A DNA stretch of 64,000 nucleotides, from positions 62,001 to 126,000 of the forward strand of contig JANXXU010000030.1 in assembly GCA_025350465.1 (NCBI GenBank), written 5' to 3'. Under the pieces are notes generated by a model. It saw nothing but the letters and a program-made list of their open reading frames with translations. It searched no databases and was not told the DNA's origin. This DNA is from Alphaproteobacteria bacterium (lineage in GTDB: Bacteria > Pseudomonadota > Alphaproteobacteria > Micropepsales > Micropepsaceae). Both the position numbers and the translations under genes were made by a program. This document shows positions 35,324 to 44,535 of this stretch, in pieces (position 1 is the stretch's first letter; each line of letters starts with the position of its first letter).

Positions 35324-36127
35324 ATGAGCAAACAAGGCAGTAAGGGCGCGCAAAGTTGTTTGCTTACCGAGCGCGATGGCGGGTTGTTGACGCTCGCCAT
35401 CAACCGTCCCGACGCGAACAACGCCATCAACGGCGAGACGCGCGATGCCCTAATCGAAGCGTTCGAGGCGGCGGCGAAGGACTCCACGCTACGCGTCATC
35501 GTGCTCACTAGCGTCGGTGAGGATGCTTTTTCGGTGGGTACCGATATCGCCGAAATCGCCACCTACACGCCGGCCGAGGCCGAAGCGCTGGGAGAAAAGG
35601 TGCGCAGGGTCTACCAGGCGCTGAATGCGATCGACGTGCCGGTTGTCGCTGCGATCAAAGGCGCATGCCTTGGTGCGGGCTTCGAGCTGGCGCTACACGC
35701 CGATTTGCGTCTTGCACGCGGCGATGCCCGTTTCGGATTGCCCGGTATCAATGTCGGCATGGTTTCGAGCGGCGCGGCTCTGGCCCGGCTGCAGCGCCTG
35801 TGCGGGGTCGGCTCAGCGGCAGCGTTGGCGCTGACGGGCGGCATGGTCACCGCCGAGCGTGCATTCATGCTTGGCCTGGTATCGAACGTGACCTCGCCAA
35901 AGGACTTCATCTCGGCGCTTGAGCAATTGGCGTTGCATTTTTCGGCGCTGTCGCCGATCGCAGTCATCGAGACAAAGCGAATGCTACGCGCCGCGGCTGA
36001 CGGTGGCTTGGAAGCGGCGAGCGCGCTTGGACCGAAGGCACTGGCACGCTGTTTTGGAGAGGGCGACGCGCTGGCGCGGTTGCAAATGATGCTAGGTGGC
36101 CGCGATCCGCAGGCGACGCTGCATTAG
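35324..36127 (+). CDS. enoyl-CoA hydratase/isomerase family protein
   Basis: A 267-residue crotonase-fold protein. The oxyanion-hole segments are GEDAFSVGTDIAEIA (about 64-78) and KGACLGAGFELALHADLRLA (about 110-129). The second catalytic Glu position of classic hydratases reads Gly-Ile-Asn in RFGLPGINVGM, so hydratase activity is uncertain; isomerase or another CoA reaction is possible. The long open reading upstream of 35324 overlaps the Sel1 gene in another frame and is not coding. Its 3' end meets the RIME-like repeat. Confidence 0.85.
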   Translation: MSKQGSKGAQSCLLTERDGGLLTLAINRPDANNAINGETRDALIEAFEAAAKDSTLRVIVLTSVGEDAFSVGTDIAEIATYTPAEAEALGEKVRRVYQALNAIDVPVVAAIKGACLGAGFELALHADLRLARGDARFGLPGINVGMVSSGAALARLQRLCGVGSAAALALTGGMVTAERAFMLGLVSNVTSPKDFISALEQLALHFSALSPIAVIETKRMLRAAADGGLEAASALGPKALARCFGEGDALARLQMMLGGRDPQATLH

Positions 36128-36130
36128 AGT

Positions 36131-36223
36131 GAAATCGGATCAACACGAGTCCGATTTCGCCCTAGGTCTTTGTTTGAGCGTGATCTTCTCCGAAAACCGG
36201 TATCCACTTTTCGGGATCACGCT
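36131..36223. repeat. two-hairpin intergenic repeat, RIME-like
   Basis: The first hairpin has arms GAAATCGGA (36131-36139) and TCCGATTTC (36150-36158). The second has outer arms AGCGTGATC (36177-36185) and GATCACGCT (36215-36223) and an inner CCGAAAA/TTTTCGG stem around CCGGTATCCAC. Elements with this double-hairpin form, including a CCGAAAACCGG-type core, are widely dispersed in Rhizobium and relatives. It lies between convergent genes and can serve as a bidirectional terminator. Confidence 0.8.
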
Positions 36224-36248
36224 TCAGACGCCAGGCTCGATCAAGTCT

Positions 36249-38669
36249 CTAGGAGTGGCGACGGCAAGAACGCGAGCCCGGGTTCTTGCACCTGCGCGAT
36301 CCGTTCGAGGCGATAACGGTGTGATGGTGTCCTCTGGCCCGCGCGCCATGCCTCGATTTGTGGCCCTTGCCGTGCTTATGGCTCTTGCCCGGCTTTTCAG
36401 ATTGATCGGGCGGATCGTCGGCGACCGGTGTGCTCGATACTACGGAGGCAAATTGCGGTTGGGCGTCGGCGGCGTTTGTCGGCATCGGCGGCGCGATCGA
36501 CGCGGCGGCTACGGGCTCAGCGGCTGCGGCAGGCGCGATGGGCGTCGCGGCGGCGGCTTCCGGCGAAGACGAGAATTGGGCGGACGCCGAGGCGACAGCT
36601 GTGTAGGCGCCGCGCCTTAGATCGGCCGCAAGCGCGATCTGTACGTCGCGACCGGCGAGGATGTTGCGATAGACCTGAGTGTTCTCAAGCACGCGCTGCA
36701 CGTAGTTGCGCGTCTCGTTGAACGGAATGCGCTCGATCCAATCGACCATGTCGTCGGCCGAGGCGCGCGGATCGCCATATTGCGTCATCCACTGATTGAT
36801 ACGGCCGGCGCCGGCATTGTAGGACGCAATCGCAAGCACGTAGGAGCCGGCGAAACTCTGCAAGAGATCGGAAAAGTGCGCCATTCCGAGCTGCATGTTG
36901 GTCGTCGGCGAAAAGAGGTCGTTCTTGTTGGAGTAACTGAGGCCATGCTGATGGGCCACGAGCTTGGCTGTCGCCGGCATAAGCTGCATCAAGCCGCGCG
37001 CGCCTGCGCCCGAAGCGGCCTGTGGATCAAACTCGCTCTCCTGGCGCGTCAGTCCGAGCACGAGCGCGCTTTCCGGCGCCGTGCCGTCGCCGCGATAGGA
37101 CGGCAAACTCATGGTCGGGTAGGCAATGTCGTAGACGGCCAGGTTCTTCTGCAGGCCGCGCTTGGCGACGCGCAGGGAAAGTGCCGGCTCGTTGAATTGG
37201 TGGAGGAATCCCGAGAGCAAAGTGTATTGGTCGCGATCGTCGAAGCGATCAGCGAGGGCAATTGCAAACGTTCGCAACAAACCTTGGGCGCCAATGTCGG
37301 CAAGCGCTTCCATCGCTTGGATGACACTTTGATTCATGAAGGCCTGTTTCGTCGCCGGGACAGCCGCGTGCGCGACGGGCAGGTCCAGCTTTGCCTTCGG
37401 GTTTGCCGCAACGGCGGCAAGTTGCCCGTAGTAGGTCATCGGATATGCTGCAGCCAAACCATATTGGCGCGTCGCTTCGGCGGTACGGCCCGACTTTTCG
37501 GCAGCGCGCGCTGCCCAGTAGTGTGCACGCGCCACGCTGATCGGCGCGGTCACGCCTTCGCGCAGCTTCGTAAAATGGTCAAAGGCGGCATCGGGCTTGT
37601 TCACATAGCGAAGGGCTATCCAGCCAGCGAGGAATTCGGCCTCGGCATAGGGGACGCCCGCGTCCTTCGTAAGATTGTGTCCGGCGGCGAGGAGATAAGC
37701 TTGCTGTGTGTCGCCGGCATCAAGCGCCGCGCGAGCTTCGTAGTTGCGCTCGGTCCACCAATCCTCAACATCGGGCGGCGATCCGCCGAGCGTTGCCGAC
37801 GCGCGAACGAGCAAGGGCCGCGCCTCTACCTCGCGGTCGCGCTTGCGCAACCAGCGCGCACGATCGAAGAGCAAACCGGCGTCGTTCGCCAAAGCGCCGG
37901 TGATGCGTTGATAGGCAGCGTCGCCGTCGCGCGCATTCTGGCGCAGTTTGATGCGCGCGTTCATCAGCGCCACCCACGAGGCGTCGACGTGATTTGTCAT
38001 CGCCTGAGCTTGGCTGAATTCATCCTGCCAAATCAGCCGCGAAAGGCGCGCCTGATGATCGGCGGTCGTCAGTGATGAGCCGTAGCGCGAGACGACATAG
38101 GATGCGCGATCGAGAGAAAAATTGCCCTGCACCCAGGCGCGAACGACCCACGACTTTGCACTCGCGTCCTGGTTCTTGCGCGAATAAGCCTCGCCGAGCT
38201 TCAGCATGCCTTCGCCTGAGGCCGGATCGCGCCCTTGAAACCAGGCGATCACGTCGTCGGCCGGCATGTCCTGCGGCATCGCCTCTTCGGCGCGCGCCTG
38301 CAGAGCCTTTTGATTTGGCCAATCGCGATGGCCGGCGATGAAATGGTCTATCTCGCTGAACGCTGCGCCGTTGTCCTTGGCGACGAAGGCGCGCCAGTCG
38401 ACGAGATCGCGTGCTGCCTGATTGGAGATGCGCGAAGCGATGTCGCGGGCGCGCGTCCAATCCTTACGGTCTGCGGCGTCGAAGGCCTGCGTCAGAAGCG
38501 CCAGATCGCCCGACGAAAGATATTGCGTGTGCGATCGGGTTTCGCGCGTGCCTTCATCGTCATAGACGGGCGCCATTTCAGTGGCCGCAAGTGCGGGCGC
38601 GACCACGATGCCGAATAGCACGACAACGGCGCCGAGGCGGCGCAAACTGCTACCAAATGTCGATTTCAC
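36249..38669 (-). CDS. slt: soluble lytic murein transglycosylase, Slt family
   Basis: An 806-residue periplasmic enzyme. A signal peptide (about residues 8-30, ending PALAA) is followed by a long superhelical ring of helical repeats (40-550) and an SLT catalytic domain. The catalytic Glu is in LTRQESEFDPQAASGAGARG (about 600); the GLMQLMPATA and YNAGAGRIN segments follow. It cleaves peptidoglycan glycans to 1,6-anhydromuropeptides. After the catalytic domain is a long Ala/Pro-rich linker, then a His/Lys/Arg-rich tail (KSHKHGKGHKSRHGARARG), unusual for the family. GTG start has GGGGGACG upstream. It diverges from dapA. Confidence 0.9.
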   Translation of the reverse strand: MKSTFGSSLRRLGAVVVLFGIVVAPALAATEMAPVYDDEGTRETRSHTQYLSSGDLALLTQAFDAADRKDWTRARDIASRISNQAARDLVDWRAFVAKDNGAAFSEIDHFIAGHRDWPNQKALQARAEEAMPQDMPADDVIAWFQGRDPASGEGMLKLGEAYSRKNQDASAKSWVVRAWVQGNFSLDRASYVVSRYGSSLTTADHQARLSRLIWQDEFSQAQAMTNHVDASWVALMNARIKLRQNARDGDAAYQRITGALANDAGLLFDRARWLRKRDREVEARPLLVRASATLGGSPPDVEDWWTERNYEARAALDAGDTQQAYLLAAGHNLTKDAGVPYAEAEFLAGWIALRYVNKPDAAFDHFTKLREGVTAPISVARAHYWAARAAEKSGRTAEATRQYGLAAAYPMTYYGQLAAVAANPKAKLDLPVAHAAVPATKQAFMNQSVIQAMEALADIGAQGLLRTFAIALADRFDDRDQYTLLSGFLHQFNEPALSLRVAKRGLQKNLAVYDIAYPTMSLPSYRGDGTAPESALVLGLTRQESEFDPQAASGAGARGLMQLMPATAKLVAHQHGLSYSNKNDLFSPTTNMQLGMAHFSDLLQSFAGSYVLAIASYNAGAGRINQWMTQYGDPRASADDMVDWIERIPFNETRNYVQRVLENTQVYRNILAGRDVQIALAADLRRGAYTAVASASAQFSSSPEAAAATPIAPAAAAEPVAAASIAPPMPTNAADAQPQFASVVSSTPVADDPPDQSEKPGKSHKHGKGHKSRHGARARGHHHTVIASNGSRRCKNPGSRSCRRHS

Positions 38670-38827
38670 GCGCGTCCCCCGGGTACCGAACTCAACAGGG
38701 TATGTGTGGCACCATAGCTTTTTGGTTGGATCGCGCCAACCGAAAGTCTTGTGTAAAATCAGCGCCTTGTCCCCCTGTGGAGCAAGGTCTAACTTTTGGC
38801 CTAATAGGCCTTTAACACGATTCGCCA

Positions 38828-39721
38828 ATGACCCAGAATCTCGAACGAATTCGCGGTTCAATTACCGCTTTGATAACGCCGTTTCGCGACGGAAAGGTCG
38901 ACCTCAAGGCCTTCGGCGAGATCGTCGAACGCCAGATCGCGGAGGGCACGCAAGGGTTGGTCCCCTGTGGAACGACGGGTGAAACGCCCACCCTCTCGCA
39001 TGACGAATTCTTGGCCGTCGTCGGGACAGCGGTCAAAATCGCCAAGGGGCGGGTTCCGGTCATCGCCGGGACCGGCACCAACTCGACTATGCATACGATC
39101 GAGCTAACGCAGGCCGTCGAAGAACTCGGCGCGGACGCGGCGCTTGTCGTCACGCCCTATTACAACAAGCCGACGCAAGAGGGCCTTTATCTTCATTATC
39201 GCGCCGTCGCATCGGTCACGCGGTTACCCATTCTTATCTATAATATCCCGGGGCGAGCCGCCGTCGATATGTCGGTCGAGACCATGGCGCGGCTCGCAAA
39301 GTTGCCCAACATCGTCGGCGTCAAGGATGCGACCGCAAATTTGGCGCGCGTAACCCAGCAGCGCCTCGCGTGCGGCGTCAACTTCATTCAGATCTCGGGC
39401 GAGGATCCGACGGCGCTGGGCTTCAATGCGCATGGCGGCGTCGGCTGTATTTCAGTGACATCAAACGTGGCGCCACGCTTGTGCGCCGACATGCAGAACG
39501 CGACGCTGAAGGGAGACTATTCTGCTGCGCGCAAAATTCAGGACCGCCTCATGTCGCTCCATGAAAATCTGTTCTGCGAAACGAGTCCGGCCCCGGTGAA
39601 GTATGCCGCTAGTCTACTCGGCTTGTGCGAGGCCGACTGCCGCTTACCGCTAGCGCCGCTGAGCGAAACGTCGAAAGCCAAGGTCCGCGCCGCCATGACT
39701 CAGGTGGGCCTGATCAACTAA
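38828..39721 (+). CDS. dapA: 4-hydroxy-tetrahydrodipicolinate synthase
   Basis: A 297-residue TIM-barrel lyase that condenses pyruvate with aspartate semialdehyde for lysine and diaminopimelate synthesis. The Schiff-base Lys is in VGVKDATAN near residue 163; the catalytic Tyr lies in LIYNIPGRA near 136; GTTGE (about 44-48) contacts the substrate. It sits four bases upstream of smpB, a common pairing in alphaproteobacteria. The upstream region is shared with the divergent slt gene. Confidence 0.96.
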   Translation: MTQNLERIRGSITALITPFRDGKVDLKAFGEIVERQIAEGTQGLVPCGTTGETPTLSHDEFLAVVGTAVKIAKGRVPVIAGTGTNSTMHTIELTQAVEELGADAALVVTPYYNKPTQEGLYLHYRAVASVTRLPILIYNIPGRAAVDMSVETMARLAKLPNIVGVKDATANLARVTQQRLACGVNFIQISGEDPTALGFNAHGGVGCISVTSNVAPRLCADMQNATLKGDYSAARKIQDRLMSLHENLFCETSPAPVKYAASLLGLCEADCRLPLAPLSETSKAKVRAAMTQVGLIN

Positions 39722-39725
39722 CGCC

Positions 39726-40202
39726 ATGGCCAAAAAGGACAAAGACCCCGCGGTGAAAATCGCGGCGGAGAACCGCAAAGCGCGGCACAACTACTTCATC
39801 GAGTCGACGCTGGAGGTGGGGGTCCAGCTCGTGGGCACCGAGGTCAAGGCGCTTCGCGAGGGGCACGCGACGATCGCCGAGTCTTACGCGCATACGAAGG
39901 ACGGCGAAGTGTTCTTGGTGAACGCCTACATCCCGGAATACAAAGCAGGAAACCGCTTCAATCACGAGGTTCGCCGGCCGCGCAAACTGCTGCTGCACAA
40001 GCGCGAGGTTGCGAAGCTTTCGCAGGCCGTCGAGCGCGAAGGTATGACGCTGATACCGCTCAAGCTCTACTTCAATCCGAAGGGCCGGGCGAAGATCGAG
40101 CTCGGTCTGGCCAAAGGCAAGAAACTCCATGACAAGCGCGATAGCGAAAAGGCGCGCGATTGGAATCGCGAAAAAGGCCGGCTGTTGCGCGCGAAGGGAT
40201 AG
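39726..40202 (+). CDS. smpB: SsrA-binding protein SmpB
   Basis: A 158-residue protein of the trans-translation system; it binds tmRNA and rescues stalled ribosomes. The oligonucleotide-binding core ([31 protein letters not shown]) and the Lys/Arg-rich C-terminal tail ([26 protein letters not shown]) are intact. The tmRNA gene itself is not in the window. It follows dapA by four bases and precedes the molybdoenzyme gene by three. Confidence 0.96.
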   Translation: MAKKDKDPAVKIAAENRKARHNYFIESTLEVGVQLVGTEVKALREGHATIAESYAHTKDGEVFLVNAYIPEYKAGNRFNHEVRRPRKLLLHKREVAKLSQAVEREGMTLIPLKLYFNPKGRAKIELGLAKGKKLHDKRDSEKARDWNREKGRLLRAKG

Positions 40203-40205
40203 CCG

Positions 40206-40868
40206 ATGAGCGAGGAGAATGAAGGCGGCGAGCTCAAGCACAAGCTCATCGAGACGAAGCAGAAATGGGCGCGCGATGGGCGACTTCTAACCGGCGCGCC
40301 CGATGTCGCTCATGCGCAGCGTTTGCCGCCGGGTCAGAAGGAAGTGAAGAATTGGCCGGTTCTGGATCTTGGATTGCAGCCCGACATCGACACGGCGTCT
40401 TGGCGACTTACGATCGACGGCCTCGTCGAGGCTCCCGTCGTTCTGACATACGCGCAGTTTCTGGCACTGCCGCAAACGGAAAACATCTCCGACATTCACT
40501 GCGTTACGCAATGGAGCCGATACGACAACCATTGGAAGGGCGTGACGAGCCGAGAGCTCATTGCGCTCGTCCGGCCAAAGGCCGAAGCCCGGCATGTCAT
40601 CTTTCACTCGCATGACGGCTACACAACCAACGTCATGCTCGACGTATTTGGCGGCGACGACGTGATCGTCGCCTATCAATGGGAGGGGCAACCGCTGACA
40701 CGCGAACACGGCGGGCCAGTGCGGATCGTCATTCCGCGCAGCTATTTCTGGAAGAGCGCCAAATGGGTCAAGCGCATCGAATTCGCGCGCGACGACAAGC
40801 CGGGCTTCTGGGAAGTGCGTGGCTATCACAACGAAGGCGATCCGTGGCGCGAGGAGCGCTATGGATGA
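40206..40868 (+). CDS. sulfite oxidase-like molybdopterin oxidoreductase
   Basis: A 220-residue protein of the sulfite oxidase/YedY superfamily. The molybdenum-ligating Cys is C99 in DIHCVTQWSRYDNHW; molybdopterin-contact segments include GYTTNVMLDVF and GPVRIVIPRSYFWKSAKWVK. There is no signal peptide and no haem domain, so it is a cytoplasmic short form, like the YuiH group. The substrate is unknown. It overlaps the MliC-like gene at its 3' end by ten bases on the other strand. Confidence 0.88.
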   Translation: MSEENEGGELKHKLIETKQKWARDGRLLTGAPDVAHAQRLPPGQKEVKNWPVLDLGLQPDIDTASWRLTIDGLVEAPVVLTYAQFLALPQTENISDIHCVTQWSRYDNHWKGVTSRELIALVRPKAEARHVIFHSHDGYTTNVMLDVFGGDDVIVAYQWEGQPLTREHGGPVRIVIPRSYFWKSAKWVKRIEFARDDKPGFWEVRGYHNEGDPWREERYG

Positions 40869-41206
40869 AGTCGCGGTGCCTCGGTGCAACTCGAGGTCTT
40901 GCCCGCCATTCTCAGCATCGCCTCGCTGCCCTTGCTCCACAGTTCATTGTCGGCAGAATCGGCATAGTGCGCGCCCGAGGCTGACGGCACGAGGACCAAT
41001 GTCAGTGCCTTTCCGTCGGGCAGGCCCACCTTGACGCTCTTGTTGTCCTCGGCGGAGAAGACGGCGGTGACGCGGCCGATGTTGCTGCAATCATAAGTCG
41101 TGATTTGTGCAAGGCTCGGCGGCGGAGCGACGGGCGTTTTGGGCTCATCGCTTCCGCAGGCGGCGAGCGCGACAACGAATGCAAGCACTGCGGTTCGGTT
41201 GATCAT
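40859..41206 (-). CDS. MliC-like lysozyme-inhibitor lipoprotein
   Basis: A 115-residue lipoprotein. The lipobox LAAC lies near residue 17. The mature domain has the MliC pattern: a Tyr-x-Cys near its start (TTYDCSN), SGAHYADSADNELWSKGSEAML in the middle and a final Cys (SSCTEAP), likely disulfide-linked. MliC proteins inhibit C-type lysozyme and protect peptidoglycan. AAGGAG seven bases before the ATG at 41206 fixes the start. Confidence 0.83.
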   Translation of the reverse strand: MINRTAVLAFVVALAACGSDEPKTPVAPPPSLAQITTYDCSNIGRVTAVFSAEDNKSVKVGLPDGKALTLVLVPSASGAHYADSADNELWSKGSEAMLRMAGKTSSCTEAPRLHP

Positions 41207-41246
41207 TTGAACTCCTTGGTGTTGCGCCGGCACAAATATCTATCCA

Positions 41247-42125
41247 TCAAGGTGGCGATGCTCTGGGGCGCTGCATCAGAACGACCGTGATGCCGCCGAG
41301 AGTCGTCATGGCAGCGAAGAGGAGGCGTAGCGTCATTTCTTCGGAGAGGATCAGCACGCCGCCCAGGGCGGCAATAACGGGAACGGATAATTGGACGGTT
41401 GCGGCGCGCGCTGCGCCAAGGTCCGGCAACGCCGCATACCATGCGACGTAGCCGCAGCCCGAGGCGATTGCGCCCGAAGCGACGGCCAGCATCAGGCCGC
41501 TCGATGTCGCGTGGAGACCGCTTGCGAAGCCAGAGACCAGGCCGACGACGAGCATCGCCGGCACGGAATAGATGAACGCCCCGGCGGTCGCAGCAAGTGC
41601 ATCGCGGGCGGCTCTGCCCAAAAGGGAGTAGACGCCCCATGCCACTCCAGCAATGGACATGAGTGCGGCACCCCACGGGTCGGGCGCCGTGACGCCGGGT
41701 GAAACAAGATAAACCAAGCCCGCGACCGCGAGCGCGAGCCCCGCCCACGACAGTCGCGAGAAGCGGTCGCCACTGCGCAGTGCGACGGTGAACATCGTGA
41801 GTTGAACCGCACCAAAAAGGATCAGCGCGCCGGTTCCCGCCGTCAGCGAAAGATAAGCAAACGAGAAAAACACCATGTACGTAACAAGCATGGCCGCGGC
41901 GCGCCAATCGACCGTCATAGCCGCGCGCGCGTTTCCACGCAGTAGCGTCAGCGCGCTCAACGTCGCCGCGCCCGAAATCACGCGGACCGAAGCGAACGCC
42001 GCCGCGTCGATCGCATGGTGTCCGAGCGCCAGACGGCACAAAAGGGAATTTGCCGCGAACGCGACCATGGCGACCGAGGTCAGCAGCGCCGTACGGGTCG
42101 CAGGTTGAATCGGACTCTCCGGCAT
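41247..42125 (-). CDS. DMT superfamily EamA-type exporter
   Basis: A 292-residue, ten-helix inner-membrane protein made of two EamA repeats (residues about 15-140 and 155-280). It is likely an amino-acid or metabolite exporter; substrate unknown. The second repeat ends in GGITVVLMQRPR. The start at 42125 follows the glycosylase stop by ten bases, so it is in the same transcript. Upstream bases in the same frame overlap that gene and were not included. Confidence 0.86.
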   Translation of the reverse strand: MPESPIQPATRTALLTSVAMVAFAANSLLCRLALGHHAIDAAAFASVRVISGAATLSALTLLRGNARAAMTVDWRAAAMLVTYMVFFSFAYLSLTAGTGALILFGAVQLTMFTVALRSGDRFSRLSWAGLALAVAGLVYLVSPGVTAPDPWGAALMSIAGVAWGVYSLLGRAARDALAATAGAFIYSVPAMLVVGLVSGFASGLHATSSGLMLAVASGAIASGCGYVAWYAALPDLGAARAATVQLSVPVIAALGGVLILSEEMTLRLLFAAMTTLGGITVVLMQRPRASPP

Positions 42126-42135
42126 CGAGCGCGCG

Positions 42136-42801
42136 CTAACCCAGTATCGTTCTGACGTCCGCGAAGACGGCTTCAAACATCGCGGTCGTGAGTTTGCCCG
42201 TGTTCGTGTTGTAGCGCGAGCAATGATAGCTATCGAAAAGCGTCAAGCCATCGCGAACTTTGTGACGGACGCAATGACCGAACCTGAATTGCGCGGGTTT
42301 CAGGGCGAGGGCTCGCAACGTCGCGTCGTGGGCGATCTTGCCCAACGCCACGATCACGCGCAGCTGACGCATTGATTCAATCTGCGCGCGCAGGAAAACG
42401 TTGCACGTTCTGGCTTCTTCGGGGGTCGGCCTGTTTTCCGGCGGCACGCAACGCACCGCATTGGTTATCCGGCAATCGGCGAGCGTCAACCCGTCGTCAG
42501 GCCTTGCGGCGAACGTCCCGTGCGAGAAGCCGAATTTGGCAAGCGTGCCATAGAGCAACTGGCCGGCGAAATCTCCCGTGAATGGGCGCCCGGTGCGGTT
42601 GGCGCCGGAAACGCCGGGCGCCAACCCGACGATCAAAAGGCGAGCGTCGCGCAGACCGAACGAGGGAACCGGTGCGTTGAACCATTCCGGTTCAGCCGCT
42701 CGATTCTTCAGACGATAAGCGACAAGGCGCGGACACAGCGGGCAATCGTGCGACGGCTCCTCGGCCGCCGACAACGCGGCATCGAGCGCGGTGTGCGTCA
42801 C
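42136..42801 (-). CDS. family 5 uracil-DNA glycosylase (UDGb)
   Basis: A 221-residue DNA repair enzyme. Motif A reads GLAPGVSGANRTGRPFTGD (residues 59-77), diagnostic for family 5, which lacks the Asp/Asn water-activating residue of other families. C20, C23, C118 and C133 would ligate a [4Fe-4S] cluster. The second motif lies in LFDSYHCSRYNTNTG. It removes uracil, hypoxanthine or other deaminated bases. The ATG overlaps the stop of the NYN gene by four bases. Confidence 0.9.
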   Translation of the reverse strand: MTHTALDAALSAAEEPSHDCPLCPRLVAYRLKNRAAEPEWFNAPVPSFGLRDARLLIVGLAPGVSGANRTGRPFTGDFAGQLLYGTLAKFGFSHGTFAARPDDGLTLADCRITNAVRCVPPENRPTPEEARTCNVFLRAQIESMRQLRVIVALGKIAHDATLRALALKPAQFRFGHCVRHKVRDGLTLFDSYHCSRYNTNTGKLTTAMFEAVFADVRTILG

Positions 42802-43409
42802 TCGCTATCGAGGCTGACGGGTTGCGGCAATGGCGGCGTGAACGCTTGCTGCGCTTGCTGCTGATATTGCTGACGCGGCCCGCCCTCGCGCGCGATCATC
42901 GGCTGAATTTCCACAAGCTCGATGAAGTGATCGGCTTGGCGGCGCAAATCATCGGCGACCATGGCGGGTTGGGTGCGCAATGTCGAAACGACGCTGACGC
43001 GGCGGCCGCGGCGCTGCACAGCTTCGACCAAGCGGCGAAAGTCACCATCGCCGGAAAACAGCACGATGTGATCGACATGCTCGGCCATGTCCATCATGTC
43101 GACGCAGATCTCGATGTCCATGTTGCCCTTGATCTTGCGGCGACCCATGGCGTCGGTGAATTCTTTGGCGTTCTTGGTGACGAGCGTGTAGCCGTTGTAG
43201 TCGAGCCAATCGACGAGCGGACGCAACGGCGAGTATTCGCGGTCCTCGATGAGCGCGGTGTAGTAATAGGCGCGCACCAGCACACCCTTCTTCGAAAACT
43301 CGGTCAGCAATTTCTTGTAGTCGATGTCGAAATTTAAGGCGCGGGCGGTCGAGTAGAGATTTGCTCCGTCGATGAAGAGCGCGAGTTTTTCCTGCGGATA
43401 GAAAAGCAT
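42798..43409 (-). CDS. NYN domain protein, LabA/DUF88 family
   Basis: A 203-residue protein with a PIN-like NYN nuclease fold. Metal-binding acidic residues are seen in ALFIDGANLY (residues about 10-19), in GNMDIEICVDMM (near 100) and in LFSGDGDFRRLV (near 121). LabA-type proteins are linked to RNA processing and, in cyanobacteria, to circadian output; the role here is unknown. A Gln/Pro-rich tail follows. The ATG at 43409, with GGGAG seven bases upstream, was chosen over 43436. Coupled with the glycosylase gene by a four-base overlap. Confidence 0.88.
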   Translation of the reverse strand: MLFYPQEKLALFIDGANLYSTARALNFDIDYKKLLTEFSKKGVLVRAYYYTALIEDREYSPLRPLVDWLDYNGYTLVTKNAKEFTDAMGRRKIKGNMDIEICVDMMDMAEHVDHIVLFSGDGDFRRLVEAVQRRGRRVSVVSTLRTQPAMVADDLRRQADHFIELVEIQPMIAREGGPRQQYQQQAQQAFTPPLPQPVSLDSE

Positions 43410-43607
43410 CAGAAACTCCCAAAATGACTGCTGCAATATGGACAGCTAGAATCCGGCCATCAGCCGTTCACAAGCTGTAGCGCAACCGTCGGGCGAAAAA
43501 AAAGGGGGCAGGGGGCGTATTTGCCCGTGTTTTTCCCCAGAAATGCCCGGGAGCAAGCGCCAGTTGCAATTGCGGCCATCGCGGTCGGCGAAATTGTACC
43601 CCGCCGC

Positions 43608-44465
43608 CTAAACGCGCTTCGACCAATCGGTTCGGCGCGCGGCGAAACCGGTGAGCGTTCGCGTCAACCAGCGCGGCGTCACTTGCGCCCAAGCCGCGCT
43701 GACGCGGTTCGGCAAGCCTGGAACATGGATAACGCGTCCGGCCATCAACGCGCGATAGGCTTGGCGCGCGACGTCTTTCGGGTCGGAAATAAGGATGGAG
43801 GGCATCGATGCGGCGGTGGTCGAGCGCGCTTTGACGCCCGCCACCATATCGGTATCGGTGAGGCCCGGGCAGAGTGCGGTGACGGTCACACCCGTGCCGC
43901 GCAATTCCTCCGAGAGCGCTTCGGACAGCGCGAGCACGTAGGCTTTGCTGGCGGCGTAAGCAGCCATCGTCGGCAACGGCTGGAAGGCGGCGAGCGAGGC
44001 AACGTTCAGTACACGGCCGAATCTGCGCTCGACCATGCGCGGCAACAGCAAGCTCGTCAGGCGCGTTAGCGCAGCGACATTGAGGTTGACAAGGTTCATC
44101 AGATCTTCGGTCGGCGTGTCGCAGAACGGACCGACTTCGAGCACGCCGGCGTTATTGACCAGGATGTCGATCTCGGCCTTGCGCTTGTCGAGCGCGGCGA
44201 CGACCGCCGTCACGCCTTTTGCCGTCGATAGGTCGGCTGGGACTAGAATCGTGTCCGTGCCGAATTCCGACTTGAGCTCTCCGGCGAGCACCTTGAGCTT
44301 GTCTTCGCTACGCGCGACGAGGGCGAGTTTGTGACCATGCTTGGCGAAGACGCGGGCCAACTCCGCGCCGATGCCCGCCGATGCGCCGGTAATCAGTACA
44401 CGTCCCATCTCGCGCCCGCCGACAAGGGGACCTTTCGGTGTCTTCGCATTCTTGGCGCGCGCCAT
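43608..44465 (-). CDS. short-chain dehydrogenase/reductase
   Basis: A 285-residue SDR. The nucleotide-binding motif TGASAGIG is near residue 26-33, NNAG near 104-107, the catalytic Tyr-x-x-x-Lys is YAASK near 175-179, and Ser in NVASLAAF is the third active residue. The basic N-terminal stretch (ARAKNAKTPKGP) is unusual. It closes the wax ester/phasin operon, 70 bases after the phasin gene. By context it may reduce a fatty aldehyde or acyl-CoA; this is inference. Confidence 0.87.
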   Translation of the reverse strand: MARAKNAKTPKGPLVGGREMGRVLITGASAGIGAELARVFAKHGHKLALVARSEDKLKVLAGELKSEFGTDTILVPADLSTAKGVTAVVAALDKRKAEIDILVNNAGVLEVGPFCDTPTEDLMNLVNLNVAALTRLTSLLLPRMVERRFGRVLNVASLAAFQPLPTMAAYAASKAYVLALSEALSEELRGTGVTVTALCPGLTDTDMVAGVKARSTTAASMPSILISDPKDVARQAYRALMAGRVIHVPGLPNRVSAAWAQVTPRWLTRTLTGFAARRTDWSKRV

Positions 44466-44535
44466 GACGTTCCCCAAAGTGTTCGCCCCGCCGCGGCGTC
44501 ACCGCAGGCGGGGCGCTATTGCGACTGCGATCGGC

